This document shows, one piece after another, positions 46,900 through 56,561 of a stretch of 64,000 nt of DNA (position 1 is the stretch's first letter; every line of letters starts with the position of its first letter). A program made the position numbers and the translations under genes. The notes below the pieces were generated by a model, which worked only from the letters and a program-made list of their open reading frames with translations, searched no databases and was not told the DNA's origin. The stretch comes from Adiantum capillus-veneris. Lineage: Eukaryota > Streptophyta > Polypodiopsida > Polypodiales > Pteridaceae. The DNA lies in assembly GCA_014529385.2 (NCBI GenBank), contig CM043950.1:65242935-65306934 (forward strand), given 5' to 3'.

Positions 46900-48010
46900 T
46901 TGAATGCAAACGCTAGAAGAGGCACAAAATACGCTTGCAAAAGCATTTTTTTTCATTGGGAGTGCATTAGTCATGGTTGTTAGCCATCATTGGAAATACG
47001 CATGGAAGAAAATTAGTGAGTACAGTCAAGGATTTTAGCCCCTTTTTATCACATGGTACGCAATGATCTCTTGGAAAAATATTATACCAAAGTAAAAGAG
47101 CGTGTTCCCAAAATACTTCTTGGGAGTATATCACTTTCAAGATTTATAATTGTTAGTGATTGTTGGTCTAGCGTTCAAAGAAGACCATTTATCAATGTTA
47201 TGTTGGTTTGTCCAAGCGAAGAGACGTTCCTAGAAGCTATTGATTGTTCTGGTGCTATTAAAAGTGGTAAATATGATGATGAGGTCTTAATCAGTGTATC
47301 AAAGAAATAGGTGTTGAACATGTCATTCAAGTAGTCATGGATAATACAAAGAATTATAAAAATGCTAATAACACAATTAAAAGATGTTTTTCACACATTT
47401 ACACCAATGGTTGTATTACGCACAATTTAAACTTGGTCCTAAAAGATTGATATACCAGTGGAGAAACTACATGGTTTGCCAAAATAATTGACGTCGTGCA
47501 TCAAGCTGTGAACTTCATCTTGAAATGAAAAAGAATTTTGATTTATACAAGATGGGTATGTCAATTATGTTGAAATTTCCTGCTAATACTCAATTTTGTG
47601 TGCACTATCATACGTTGGAGTCACTCCTACACAGTAAGTGCACTGTGATTGATACTTTTGATTGCATAGTGTTTGATGAATGACAGCTTGACCAATCTGA
47701 ACGAGTGAAAGAGAAGATTACGAGTTTGTGCGGATCCATAAACAAGCCTGCTTGGTGGATGAGTGTAATGAACACATACCACGTAATGATGCCTGTTATG
47801 TTTGTGTTGTAACCTTGATAAAAAAGCTCCAAATCTAGAGAAAGTGTGAATGACTTGGTGGACAGTCCAACAAAGTCTACAAAATCCTAAAGAATTAAAA
47901 GAGTATGTAGTAGGGAAGGAGTGGTTAATACCATTCTTTGCAAAACAATGGAATTTTTTGTCAAATTACTTTCATGCAAGGTGGAAGAAGGCTCATAGTC
48001 CACTTCATAG
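46900..48010 (+). pseudogene. hAT-type transposase remnant (DUF659 region)
   Basis: Near 46935-47050 a broken stretch reads KHFFSLGVH and WLLAIIGNTHGRK. The 85-codon frame 47053-47310 carries RNDLLEKYYTKVKERVPKIL, IVSDCWSSVQRRPFINVML and FLEAIDCSGAIKSGKYDDE. After a frame change comes VEHVIQVVMDNTKNYKNAN and CITHNLNLVLKD near 47320-47440. This S-D-x-W...R-P-(F/L)-I-N and Q-V-V-x-D-N pattern is the DUF659 segment of hAT transposases. Later frames run to 48010, where the LTR of the large retrotransposon begins, so that element probably inserted into this remnant. Confidence 0.7.
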
Positions 48011-48269
48011 TGAGGCGGTCCGGGGCGGGCAACAAGAAGAGTGGCCTCTAGACACCCTTCAAGGCTCCCGTGCTGCTCAATGGGGCTGGGGCACAACACA
48101 ACACAAACCAAAACAACAAACCCACAGCCAAATCCCAACTACACAAGGGGCACCACCTAGTTTAAGAGCGAACTAGGACGCAAAAGAGGAGAATCGTTAG
48201 AGCAACCCACAAACAAGCAAGGAATTTACACTAACCCTAACACCAATGGAATACTTTCACACCCTAAAA

Positions 48270-48325
<56 letters not shown>

Positions 48326-50699
48326 TGCTCGGGCTGCTTTGAAACGTATCGGCAATGATCAAGCAAACACAACTATATATTTAAGAAAGAGAGAGAAAGG
48401 GGGAGGGGGTGCTTGTTGCATTAATACCTTCTTACAAATCTGTCATGACAAATCAAAGTGAGATTAGTACTTGTTCAACATAGCTTGTGTAAATTTCACC
48501 ACAACACATCACAAGAAAAGCCACCCCAATCACTGTCTTAAGGCCAGGGGAGTCCTCTCCACCCTGTCGCCCTCTTACAGTATGTGGGATTTATGGCTAG
48601 ATTGATGACAACACCAGAGACAAGCTATCAAGAACTTAACAAAAAAACACCAAGACACTTACGCATCATTGTTGTCCATTACTTCACGTTGGAAGGGAGA
48701 CAAAGTATCCAAGCTTAGTCCAAATCCACCCTCCTTGATTCAGCGAATGTTGGGCTTACACTAGTAGGAGAAATGATAGATTTCCTACTCTCAATTGAAT
48801 GATCACTCTCTCTCTTACAATGGCATAGAGTTCCCTTCCTAATCCCCTATTACAACACATGCACATGCATAACACAATGAGCTTCCACTCAAGAGCTCCT
48901 TCTAGAGAGGTTGAGCTTGGCTTCTCAAGCTATAGCATAGTGCTCTTGCTTATGGCTCTCCCTTTTGTGCTAGCTACACCCTCCTTTTATAGCAATTTTG
49001 AAGGCTAGGGTTACTCCTCTAACAATGGTTGGGTTAGATTTTCAGCAATTTATCTAATTTCTTTTGCTTGGAATTATCAAGAAGTTGGTGGGGAAAGAAA
49101 GAGGAGAGAGATGGAGGTGATAGGACTTTTCATAGTGGGTTAGTGTTAGTAGAGTTAGTACTAATTTACAAATGGAATTGGATATTTACAATGGGAGTAT
49201 CCATGTAGGATACAAATAAGGAAGAAAAACTCTTAAGAGGTAAGAAAAGGTGGATTTCTTACAAGGTTGATGCTCCAAGTGTCTTGAGTAGGGCCAATTT
49301 TGACGCTTGTTGACGCTCCACTAGCTTTGACGGTTCATTTTTTCTTCACTCTTGACCTTCCTTGAGAGACAAGGTAATTGAAGCTAAGTAATCAACCACC
49401 ATGATGCTGTCTTTTAAGAGAAGAGGCTGAATTTTGTGGTTTTTTGATAGATATGGGTAATTTGGAGGAGGAAGAATGAGACTAGGTGGTCAATTTTGGA
49501 ATGGAATTGTGTGTGGGAGGTATGAGTTCACCATGGTTTCTCTTATTCTTCAAGGTTGAGGAGAAGGTGAGTAGTGTGTAGAGAGGAGTGGTGAGAGAGA
49601 TGGGGATGATGAGTGGAGAAGTGTGTGTGAAAGAGGAAAATGATAAAGTGGAAGAGAGAGTGTGGCTGCATAGCATGGAAAAACTGGGGTCCACTAAAAA
49701 AATCATAGCTCACAGCTCGTCGCTCAAAAAAATATGAAAAAATTTGAGGCAAAATTTCAGCTCACGAGGTACAACTTTTGTTTGTATCACCTTTTCAAAT
49801 TCAGAGAGCAAGTGAACTTTAAAAATTCAGCAAAATTGATCGTTTTTTTCCACTGCAAAGGTCCTTGTGGGGTCCTTCTTTGGATGATTCTTTTGAATAC
49901 CTCCAAGAGTGAGCCCTCCATAGTGCATGTATGCATGCCACCTACCCTTGACCTTATTTGGTAGGTCTATAATTGAAGATATTGTTGAGATTAGGATATA
50001 AGTGAATAGTACAACTAAGAAAATCAAATATTGAGGGGTCTAAAAAATATGTACATGTCAAATATAAATAATATAAGTGGAAAAAATATAAAGGGGTCAA
50101 AAGAAATCTCTCTCTCATTATGAGGCTACCATAAAAAGATAAATATTTTTGGTGTTCTAATTTTTTAGAAAAAAACAAAATAGATGTAGGAAGGGAAAAA
50201 TCACAATAGTGAAAAAATATACACATAAATAAAACTAGTTTTTTTGGATTTTTGTTGGGGTGGAGTTACACCAAATACAAGAGAAGCTTACATAAAAATA
50301 TTTCTATATGGAATAAAGAGTATGAAAAATGGTAAGAAAAATTGTGGTAATGGTGAGGCAATGTACAGAGCATAAATAACACACACCTAGGTAAAAATAT
50401 TTAAATAAATACCAAAATAATTATGAAAAAATCTTTTATTTAGGCCCTATATACAAAGAAATATTTACATACGCATGGGCCATAATATACTTATATTTTT
50501 TATATTTTTTATTTTTTTTTGCTCAACTAGCCCAATGACTAGCTAATTGAGGGTTTTTTAAGAAGATATGGGAAAAGTCCCGTGACTCACGCACGCCTAT
50601 GTACAGTGAAATGGTAGGGATAGCCACAGTGTTTGGGTGATTTTGGTAGGGTGAGGTAACTCACTGTGGTAATTACAAAGAGCCGAAAAACGGCTATCA
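48011..50699 (-). repeat. Long 3' LTR (about 2.7 kb)
   Basis: The inner border is set by TGATAGCC at 50699 (minus strand) directly after a polypurine tract; the outer end is TCA at 48011, giving TG...CA termini. Positions 48011-49986 match 57670-59619. The stretch 49987-50699 has no partner because the other LTR is truncated. It contains a short hairpin AGCCGAAAAACGGCT near the inner end, a TATA box and a (GA)n tract at 48274-48322. Confidence 0.75.
48983..48991 (-). promoter_or_regulatory. TATA box of the LTR promoter (3' LTR copy)
   Basis: TATAAAAGG on the minus strand, in the context GCTATAAAAGGAGGGTG. It is repeated at 58616-58624 and has a counterpart in the diverged remnant at 2972-2980. 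Confidence 0.6.
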
Positions 50700-50702
50700 T
50701 TA

Positions 50703-50715
50703 GCCCTCCCCCTGG
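50703..50715 (-). promoter_or_regulatory. Polypurine tract
   Basis: The minus strand reads CCAGGGGGAGGGC, then TAA, then the LTR start TGATAGCC. It lies 12 bases beyond the pol stop. Such tracts prime plus-strand DNA synthesis. Confidence 0.7.
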
Positions 50716-50727
50716 ATGATGGTATAT

Positions 50728-53700
50728 TCATGTACCATCATTGAGCATCTTTTCCAAAGAGTGTGCTTCAGAGTCCTTGACAAGATCTTCATTGTTTGGC
50801 CCCTCGGAATTTTGGCTAGAGTTACACTCATGCTTCATGTAACAATACTTACATGAGACAGTGGCCTTTTGACAGATCTTTGGTAGATCCTTTGGTAGAA
50901 GGCGACTCAAATAGGGCTTCAAGCGATACCCGTTTACTTTCCTGGAGTGCTCTTTACCATTCAAGTCCATAAGCTGATAGTAACTTGAATTGAAAGCCTT
51001 CTTGACTATGTATGGCCCTTGCCATCTAGTTTCAAACTTGGCATCAAAACGATTATCGAGTCGATTGTCATACCTTAGCACCAGATCTCCTTCATTGATG
51101 CCTTTGTCCTTTAGTTTCTTGTCAAGCTTCTCCTTCGCCTGCGTAGCTTTCCTCTTGTAGCACTCGTATGCTACTTCTCTTTTCCACTCAAGCTCAGCTA
51201 AGGTAAGAAGTCGATCCATCCATGCTTCTTGATCATCTTGTGCTGATTTTCCATGAAGTCGCATTGTTGGAATGTTTAGCTCAATTGGCTGTAAAGCCTC
51301 TTGACCATAGACCAAGTGAAATGGTGTGAACTCCGTGGCTTCCCTATATGTGGTTCGATACGCCCACAAGGCACCATCCAAGAAGTCATCCCACAACTTT
51401 GTCTTGTTTTTCACCATCTTTCTAATGATGCCTGCAATGACACCATTAGCTTTTTCTACCAAACCATTTGTTTGGGGATAGTAGGGTGTACTGTGACGAT
51501 GTAGAATGTGAAGTACTTCACAGACTTCTGTGAGCAAGCCCTTCCTAAACCCTGGACCATTATCAGAAACAATCTCCAAAGGTGTGCCAAATCTGCAACA
51601 AATGTGATTGTACACAAACTTGCTAACTGTCCTCTCATTCACTCTTGCCACACTTTGAGCTTCCACCCACCTAGTCATATAGTCTACAGCCACTAGAATG
51701 TAGAGTTTACCATTTTTTGTCCTAGGCAGAGGACCCATGGCATCAATGCCCCACTTTTCAAAGGGTCCATTTGCAATCACTATTTGCCTCGGGCCATGCA
51801 CCAACCTTCTATTTCCATTTATCTGACAATTGTGACAGCTTTTACACCAATGTTGAACATCCACATGCAAGCTTGGCCAAACATACCCCGCAAGCAAAAT
51901 CTTCTTCACAGTTAATTCTTGGGCAAAATGACCACCACATGCTTCTTCGTGCAAACCTTTTAGAATGGCTAGAATTTCCTCAATAGTTGGTACTCTTCTG
52001 CACACTTGATCCTTCCCTCTTTGATAGAGGGAGCCTTCTAGGAAGAGATATGCGCTTGTCTTCTTCATGAGTCTCCTCTTCTGAGCTTTTGTGAAGTCTG
52101 GTGGAAACACACCCTCCAAAATGTAGCCAATGATGGGAGCCAATGACTCCAATCCCTGGTACCTCGGTTGCTTCACAGCAGCCGCCACCATGATGACCTG
52201 CACTTCTTTATTTACACATGCAACGGCTTGTTGTGCAAGTAAATCAACATCTTCATTTTGTTTCCTAGGAATATGATATAATTGCACCTCCTCAAATTGA
52301 TTAAATAGCCTACGAATGGCATGAACTTTTGTCCTTAAGCTTTCATTCTTGCATGCCCAAATGCCTAAAATTTGTTTAACAATGAGAAGTGCATCTCCTT
52401 TTACCATAAGACGTTGTATCCCTTGGCCAATGCACATCTTCAAACCATGAAGTAGAGTGTCATATTCTGCTTCATTGTTGCTATTTGAACTTGGTAGATT
52501 AAACTTCTCTTTCATGACCACCTCTCCACTTGGGTTGAGCAATACTAGCCCTCCCCCTGCCTTTCCTGTGGCTCGACAAAAAGCTCCATCAAAGAACAAG
52601 GTAAAAGCATTAGGAATACTTTTTGGTGGTGGCAATGGTAGGGTCTTTACTTCAGGCACCTTAATCTTCTTTTCGTGCACCCTATAAGTAAGAATCCCTA
52701 CCAATTGTGCACGCATACTATCTTCTACCTTGAAAGAGTATTGAAACTCTTGCAACTCCATAATCCACTTTGAGATCCTAGTACTAAGATTCATTTGAGA
52801 TGACACCCAAGGGAACAAATTTTCTGCAGTGAGAATTACAAAAGGTTTTGGTAGCAGGTAGGATCTAAACTTTCTCACCGCAAACATGAGAGAAAGCATC
52901 ATCAGTTCTGCTTCTGTGTAGTCTCTCTCCAAAGCATTCATGACCCTACTAGCAAAGTAGATGGGTCGCATCCTTGTACTGTGGGCATCTTGTTGTAGCA
53001 ACACAGCACCAATTGTTTCTTTCCCAGCACTAGAGCTAACAAAGAATGTGTACTCCCAACAAGGAGGCATCAGTGTTGGTAGCTCTGACAAAATGACTTT
53101 AATGTTACAAAAGTACTCTTCAAGCTCATCAGACCATGCAAATTCTACTTGTTGTGTCAACTTTTGCAAAGGGTGAAGTAACTCCGAGGCTAAGTGAATG
53201 AAGCGTGACATATACTTCACCTTTTGAATGAATGAGATGACCTCCTTAAGACTCTTGGGTGATGGTAGCTCAATAAGAGCCTTTGCCTTCGAAGGATCCA
53301 CTTCAATGCCTTTGTAAGAAACTTTATGGCCAAGCAAGATTACTTCATTCTCACCTATATGGCACTTGTCGGGGTTGAGTTGACCTCCCATGTCGTAGAG
53401 CTTCTTTAAACCTTCTTCTACCCTTTGTAGATGCAATGATTTTGAGCTATAAATACAGAAATCATCAATGAACACCCTAATTGACTTTCCAAAGAATGCT
53501 TGAAACACCATATTCATGAAACGTTGGAATGTTGCAGGAGCATTTGTCAGACCAAATGGCATGACTCTAAAAGCATAACAACCCCAAGGAGTGATAAAGG
53601 TTGTTTTCAATTGATCCTCCAGTGCAATCCCTATTTGAAAGTAACCTGAGTAACCATCGCACACAGTGTACTTCTCATGACCAGCTACCTCATTTAGTAT

Positions 53701-54090
53701 CTCATCCTGGAATGGGAGGGGAAAGTGATCTCTCTTTGTTGCCTCATTGAGGGAACGGTAATCCACACACACCCTCCACTTGCCGTTCTTCTTAGGAGTG
53801 ACAACAACAGGAGAGACCCACTCTGAATTCTCCACTGGATAAATGAACCCTGCTGCTAGAAGCTTTCTTACCTCCTTGAGTAAAGCCTGCTCCTTGATGA
53901 CTCCTAGCCTTCGTAGCTTCTGAGCCTTAGGTGTGGCCTCTGGCTTCAACTCAATTTTGTGTTGAACAGCATCTACTCCACGCACATCGGTGTAGTCTTT
54001 AGCAAAAAGCCTAGGAAACTTCCTTAGCACACATTTGAACTCCTCTCTTTCATCCTTTGTAAGTGTTGTTGATAGCATACCTTCGAGCAT
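50728..54090 (-). CDS. pol: Pol: reverse transcriptase, two RNase H domains, integrase
   Basis: 1120 codons, uninterrupted. RT spans about residues 40-300: WVSPVVVTPKKNGKWRVCVD, MPFGLTNAPATFQRFM and the catalytic F-I-D-D at 207-210. The first RNase H (345-470) has S-S-S where the catalytic D-A-S is usual, so it is probably structural. A second, archaeal-type RNase H (495-625) keeps D501 (FFDGA), E540 (NNEAEY), D566 (VKGDALLIV) and an Asp at 614/616. Integrase has the H-H-C-C zinc finger (H714, H721, C752, C755) and D783, D843, E879 with 35 residues between the last two; a GPY-like end (WQGPYIV) is near 1023. Dual RNase H marks the Tat lineage. Upstream the frame is continuous with pro except for one TAA. 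All visible catalytic residues except those of RNase H 1 are present. Confidence 0.93.
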   Translation of the reverse strand: MLEGMLSTTLTKDEREEFKCVLRKFPRLFAKDYTDVRGVDAVQHKIELKPEATPKAQKLRRLGVIKEQALLKEVRKLLAAGFIYPVENSEWVSPVVVTPKKNGKWRVCVDYRSLNEATKRDHFPLPFQDEILNEVAGHEKYTVCDGYSGYFQIGIALEDQLKTTFITPWGCYAFRVMPFGLTNAPATFQRFMNMVFQAFFGKSIRVFIDDFCIYSSKSLHLQRVEEGLKKLYDMGGQLNPDKCHIGENEVILLGHKVSYKGIEVDPSKAKALIELPSPKSLKEVISFIQKVKYMSRFIHLASELLHPLQKLTQQVEFAWSDELEEYFCNIKVILSELPTLMPPCWEYTFFVSSSAGKETIGAVLLQQDAHSTRMRPIYFASRVMNALERDYTEAELMMLSLMFAVRKFRSYLLPKPFVILTAENLFPWVSSQMNLSTRISKWIMELQEFQYSFKVEDSMRAQLVGILTYRVHEKKIKVPEVKTLPLPPPKSIPNAFTLFFDGAFCRATGKAGGGLVLLNPSGEVVMKEKFNLPSSNSNNEAEYDTLLHGLKMCIGQGIQRLMVKGDALLIVKQILGIWACKNESLRTKVHAIRRLFNQFEEVQLYHIPRKQNEDVDLLAQQAVACVNKEVQVIMVAAAVKQPRYQGLESLAPIIGYILEGVFPPDFTKAQKRRLMKKTSAYLFLEGSLYQRGKDQVCRRVPTIEEILAILKGLHEEACGGHFAQELTVKKILLAGYVWPSLHVDVQHWCKSCHNCQINGNRRLVHGPRQIVIANGPFEKWGIDAMGPLPRTKNGKLYILVAVDYMTRWVEAQSVARVNERTVSKFVYNHICCRFGTPLEIVSDNGPGFRKGLLTEVCEVLHILHRHSTPYYPQTNGLVEKANGVIAGIIRKMVKNKTKLWDDFLDGALWAYRTTYREATEFTPFHLVYGQEALQPIELNIPTMRLHGKSAQDDQEAWMDRLLTLAELEWKREVAYECYKRKATQAKEKLDKKLKDKGINEGDLVLRYDNRLDNRFDAKFETRWQGPYIVKKAFNSSYYQLMDLNGKEHSRKVNGYRLKPYLSRLLPKDLPKICQKATVSCKYCYMKHECNSSQNSEGPNNEDLVKDSEAHSLEKMLNDGT

Positions 54091-54099
54091 CCCTTCATC

Positions 54100-54732
54100 T
54101 TAAACACCTTCGTTCTCTTGAGGACCTACCTCCTCCAAGCCTTGACAAGAGGTCTCTTGGTTTCTTGGCTTAAACCTTACCCCCATGACTTCGATGGAAG
54201 ACTCCTCTTCAGTAATGCTGCCGCTACTTTCTTCTTCTGAAGTGCTATCGGTCCAACCTTCTTCCGTCTCACTTTGAGATGATTCTTCATGGAGCTCCTC
54301 TTGGCGTTGCTCCTTCATGTCAAAGACAACCTTCTTATGATTGTCATTCCTGCAAATTAATTTCCCACTCTCCCAATCCTGCAAAGCTCGCATTTTCATT
54401 AGCCATGGTCTTCCTAGGATAAATGGATAACCACTTCCCTTGGTCGACATAACATAAAAATCCACCGCTTTCTTAATGCCAAAGGCCTCTACAAAGACAT
54501 TTTTACAAATGCCTACACACCTAGCCTTGCTATTGTTTGCCATCTTGACTTTGATTTCAGGTGTCTCCTGGATGTGCATGCCTAGTCTTTGCATGAGTCC
54601 CTCTGTCATGATGCAAATTTGTGCACCCCCATCCACTAGACCTTTCCTAACCAATCTTCCTTTGATGTAACAGTCTAGCACCGGTGTAATGTCCTCATTC
54701 ATTTCAGCTTGTGCAATTTTTACAACAGGCAC
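54100..54732 (-). CDS. pro: Retropepsin-like protease
   Basis: 210 codons from ATG 54732, but the frame is open back to the gag stop (54817-54819), so protease may be made as a gag extension. The active-site loop is G-L-V-D-G-G-A-Q (D at residue 34), with G in place of the usual T/S. Near residue 105 the segment GYPFILGRPWLMK matches the C-terminal I-L-G-x-P-W-L of retropepsins. The last 70 residues are Glu/Ser-rich and probably a linker. A TAA at 54100-54102 ends it; three codons later the pol ATG follows in the same frame. It would process the Gag-Pol polyprotein. Confidence 0.85.
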   Translation of the reverse strand: MPVVKIAQAEMNEDITPVLDCYIKGRLVRKGLVDGGAQICIMTEGLMQRLGMHIQETPEIKVKMANNSKARCVGICKNVFVEAFGIKKAVDFYVMSTKGSGYPFILGRPWLMKMRALQDWESGKLICRNDNHKKVVFDMKEQRQEELHEESSQSETEEGWTDSTSEEESSGSITEEESSIEVMGVRFKPRNQETSCQGLEEVGPQENEGV

Positions 54733-54816
54733 ACTCTCTTTTACCTTTCTCCTAGTGCTAACTGCCCTTGTTAAATCCCTCCTAACTTGTGGACATAATG
54801 CAAGAAATTGAGGCCA

Positions 54817-56007
54817 TTAAATATTAGGACCCTTACCTCTCATGTCTTCCAACAAGTTGTACGGAGCCATACCATGTCCAAGAGGGAAGTCTTGGAGGTT
54901 GATACGACGTCGAGTCCTCTTGGCTTCCTTGGTTTCCTTTGCCTTCTTGCCTCGTCCATGGTCACTCTGTGATGTAACTCCTTCTTTCTCTTTACCTTTT
55001 CCTCGGCCACGCTTAATTCCATTGGCTTCCATGTCAACCTCATTTGAATTTGTCACCTCTACCACATGCACATTTGGATCTGGCAAAGGTGGAACTCCTT
55101 CTACCCCTTGTGGAGGTGGTCTTGGTCCATTTGGCCTTTGTAGAAGCCTTGGTTGTTGACCAGTTCCTTCACCTGCATTCATCACTGGGTAATTCAAGTT
55201 AGGTCTCCCTGGCTCCCCACGGGGCCAAGGACAATTATACATCCCATGTCCAGACTCTCCGCAATTCCAACATTGCAAGACTCTCCTAGGTCGTGGATCT
55301 CGCTCTTCAGACTTCTTTGCTTGTCCCTTTGGACCTACAGCATGTGCAAGGTGAATTGACAGGCTGCTTAAAGATTCGTTTAACTTCTCAATTACTTCCG
55401 CCGTTGCCTCAGGGAACTCCCTTGATGTTGATGCTTGTGACTTACCTTTGGGTCTAAGACCTTCTATTGGAACCTCTCCCCTTAAGCACTTGAGTTTTCT
55501 ATACTTCTCAGCAGCCCTAGTTTCAGCTGCATCAAAAGTAGCAGGTACACCCACCTCAACTTTTACCTTAAGGTCAGGAAAGAGTCCGGCTATGAACCTC
55601 TCCTTCTTTAAAAATTCTGCACCATCACCAGGGTTAGCAACATTTCGTATCCATAGAGCCCAAAGACGTAGAAACTCTTGCTTGTACAAGTAGTAGTCAT
55701 CTAAGTCTTTTTGCTTATGAGAAACAATGTCTTGCCATAGTTTTTGAGTGTTTTGGGGATCAAAGAAGTATCTCTTAAAACGATTCAAAACTTCTGTGTA
55801 ATTCCCCTTAACTTCCTCAGGCAAAGAGTCAAACCAAGTACTAGCATCTTTCCTAAGGACCACCTCAAACATTTCTACACGTTCTTGATCGGTTACTATC
55901 CTCTTGATACGGCAAGACATCTTGAAATTTGCTAAAAATAATTCTGCATCCTCTCCAGGCTCTCCAAAGAAAAGAGGATATCCAGACATTTGGCGTTGAC
56001 TCTCCAT
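54817..56007 (-). CDS. gag: Gag
   Basis: 396 codons. The retrotransposon Gag domain is visible at about residues 15-175 (GYPLFFGEPGEDAELFLANF, ASTWFDSLPEEV, NRFKRYFFDPQN, RFIAGLFPDLKVKV). A zinc knuckle C-x2-C-x4-H-x4-C (CWNCGESGHGMYNC) lies at 246-259, followed by a proline-rich stretch and a basic, Lys/Arg-rich tail. Gag forms the virus-like particle and binds element RNA. The stop is TAA at 54817-54819, after which the same frame stays open through protease. The gap to upstream ORF d is 49 bases. Confidence 0.92.
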   Translation of the reverse strand: MESQRQMSGYPLFFGEPGEDAELFLANFKMSCRIKRIVTDQERVEMFEVVLRKDASTWFDSLPEEVKGNYTEVLNRFKRYFFDPQNTQKLWQDIVSHKQKDLDDYYLYKQEFLRLWALWIRNVANPGDGAEFLKKERFIAGLFPDLKVKVEVGVPATFDAAETRAAEKYRKLKCLRGEVPIEGLRPKGKSQASTSREFPEATAEVIEKLNESLSSLSIHLAHAVGPKGQAKKSEERDPRPRRVLQCWNCGESGHGMYNCPWPRGEPGRPNLNYPVMNAGEGTGQQPRLLQRPNGPRPPPQGVEGVPPLPDPNVHVVEVTNSNEVDMEANGIKRGRGKGKEKEGVTSQSDHGRGKKAKETKEAKRTRRRINLQDFPLGHGMAPYNLLEDMRGKGPNI

Positions 56008-56056
56008 TATTATGAAAGATTACAACACGAGTTACAATAAGGGATACAATAGAGAT

Positions 56057-56515
56057 TTAGAACCACTCGCCTGCAAATGAAGAAGTGAGAAAATACCACT
56101 CTAGGTTTTCTTCTCCAGCTATCCAAGCTTCAATAAGGTCTCGATTTGTTTGATCAAAACAAAAGGGTAGACTATTGATGAGCTCTAAGAAGGGTTGAAA
56201 TTCTTCAAAGCTAAGGCGATAAACAGAAATCTCTAGAACTTCATTTTCTGGATCCAAAAGAGCAACCACGTCCCAAGTGATAAATTGCACTTGCTCTACA
56301 ATTCCCAATGCACAAGCGGTTTGTATAAAAACTAGATCTTCATGCTCGTCGAAGGCCGTGAGAAAGTAGCAGTTGACTAGGAACTCCTTTCCTTCGAGTT
56401 CCACACAGTCGGAGTGAGGCAACCTTCTCACAATTTCATAAAGAACATCCTCATCAAGTCCAATCAAGTTTGCAAGATTTAAAGACTCCACTTGTGCTAC
56501 AAAATTCCTGGACAA
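56057..56515 (-). CDS. Leader ORF d: F-box-like accessory protein (152 aa)
   Basis: Residues about 19-33 (LDEDVLYEIVRRLPH) resemble the first half of an F-box, L-P-x-(E/D)-(L/V)-x-x-x-(I/V)-x-x-R-L-P. Then follow a conserved block EDLVFIQTACALGIVEQVQF and a tail with RLSFEEFQPFLELINSLPF. The same three blocks in the same order occur in ORF c, so c and d are diverged duplicates. Known F-box proteins link targets to SCF ubiquitin ligases; the second half of the motif, including a conserved Trp, is not clear here, so the role is inference. It lies 46 bases after ORF c and 49 before gag. No stop or shift; the acidic composition differs from ORF c. Confidence 0.75.
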   Translation of the reverse strand: MSRNFVAQVESLNLANLIGLDEDVLYEIVRRLPHSDCVELEGKEFLVNCYFLTAFDEHEDLVFIQTACALGIVEQVQFITWDVVALLDPENEVLEISVYRLSFEEFQPFLELINSLPFCFDQTNRDLIEAWIAGEENLEWYFLTSSFAGEWF

Positions 56516-56561
56516 AAACTCCTTAGGATTATGGTTAAATCATTCAAAAGCATAAAGAGAT

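Noticed and set aside
48000-48010. Target-site duplication for the large retrotransposon (TTCATAG against TTCTAG at 59618-59623)
   Set aside because: Not identical, and the 5' LTR is truncated, so no duplication is expected at 59619.
47850-48176. A 108-codon frame whose end recurs at 57509-57835
   Set aside because: The shared part is the LTR end; the different starts are flanking or internal DNA.
49482-49752. 70-74 codon frames repeated at 59115-59385, apparently conserved
   Set aside because: They are identical because they lie in both LTRs, upstream of the TATA box; similarity reflects LTR duplication, not coding selection.
51301-53176. Plus-strand frames of 60-76 codons within pol
   Set aside because: Shadows of the 1120-codon pol frame on the opposite strand.
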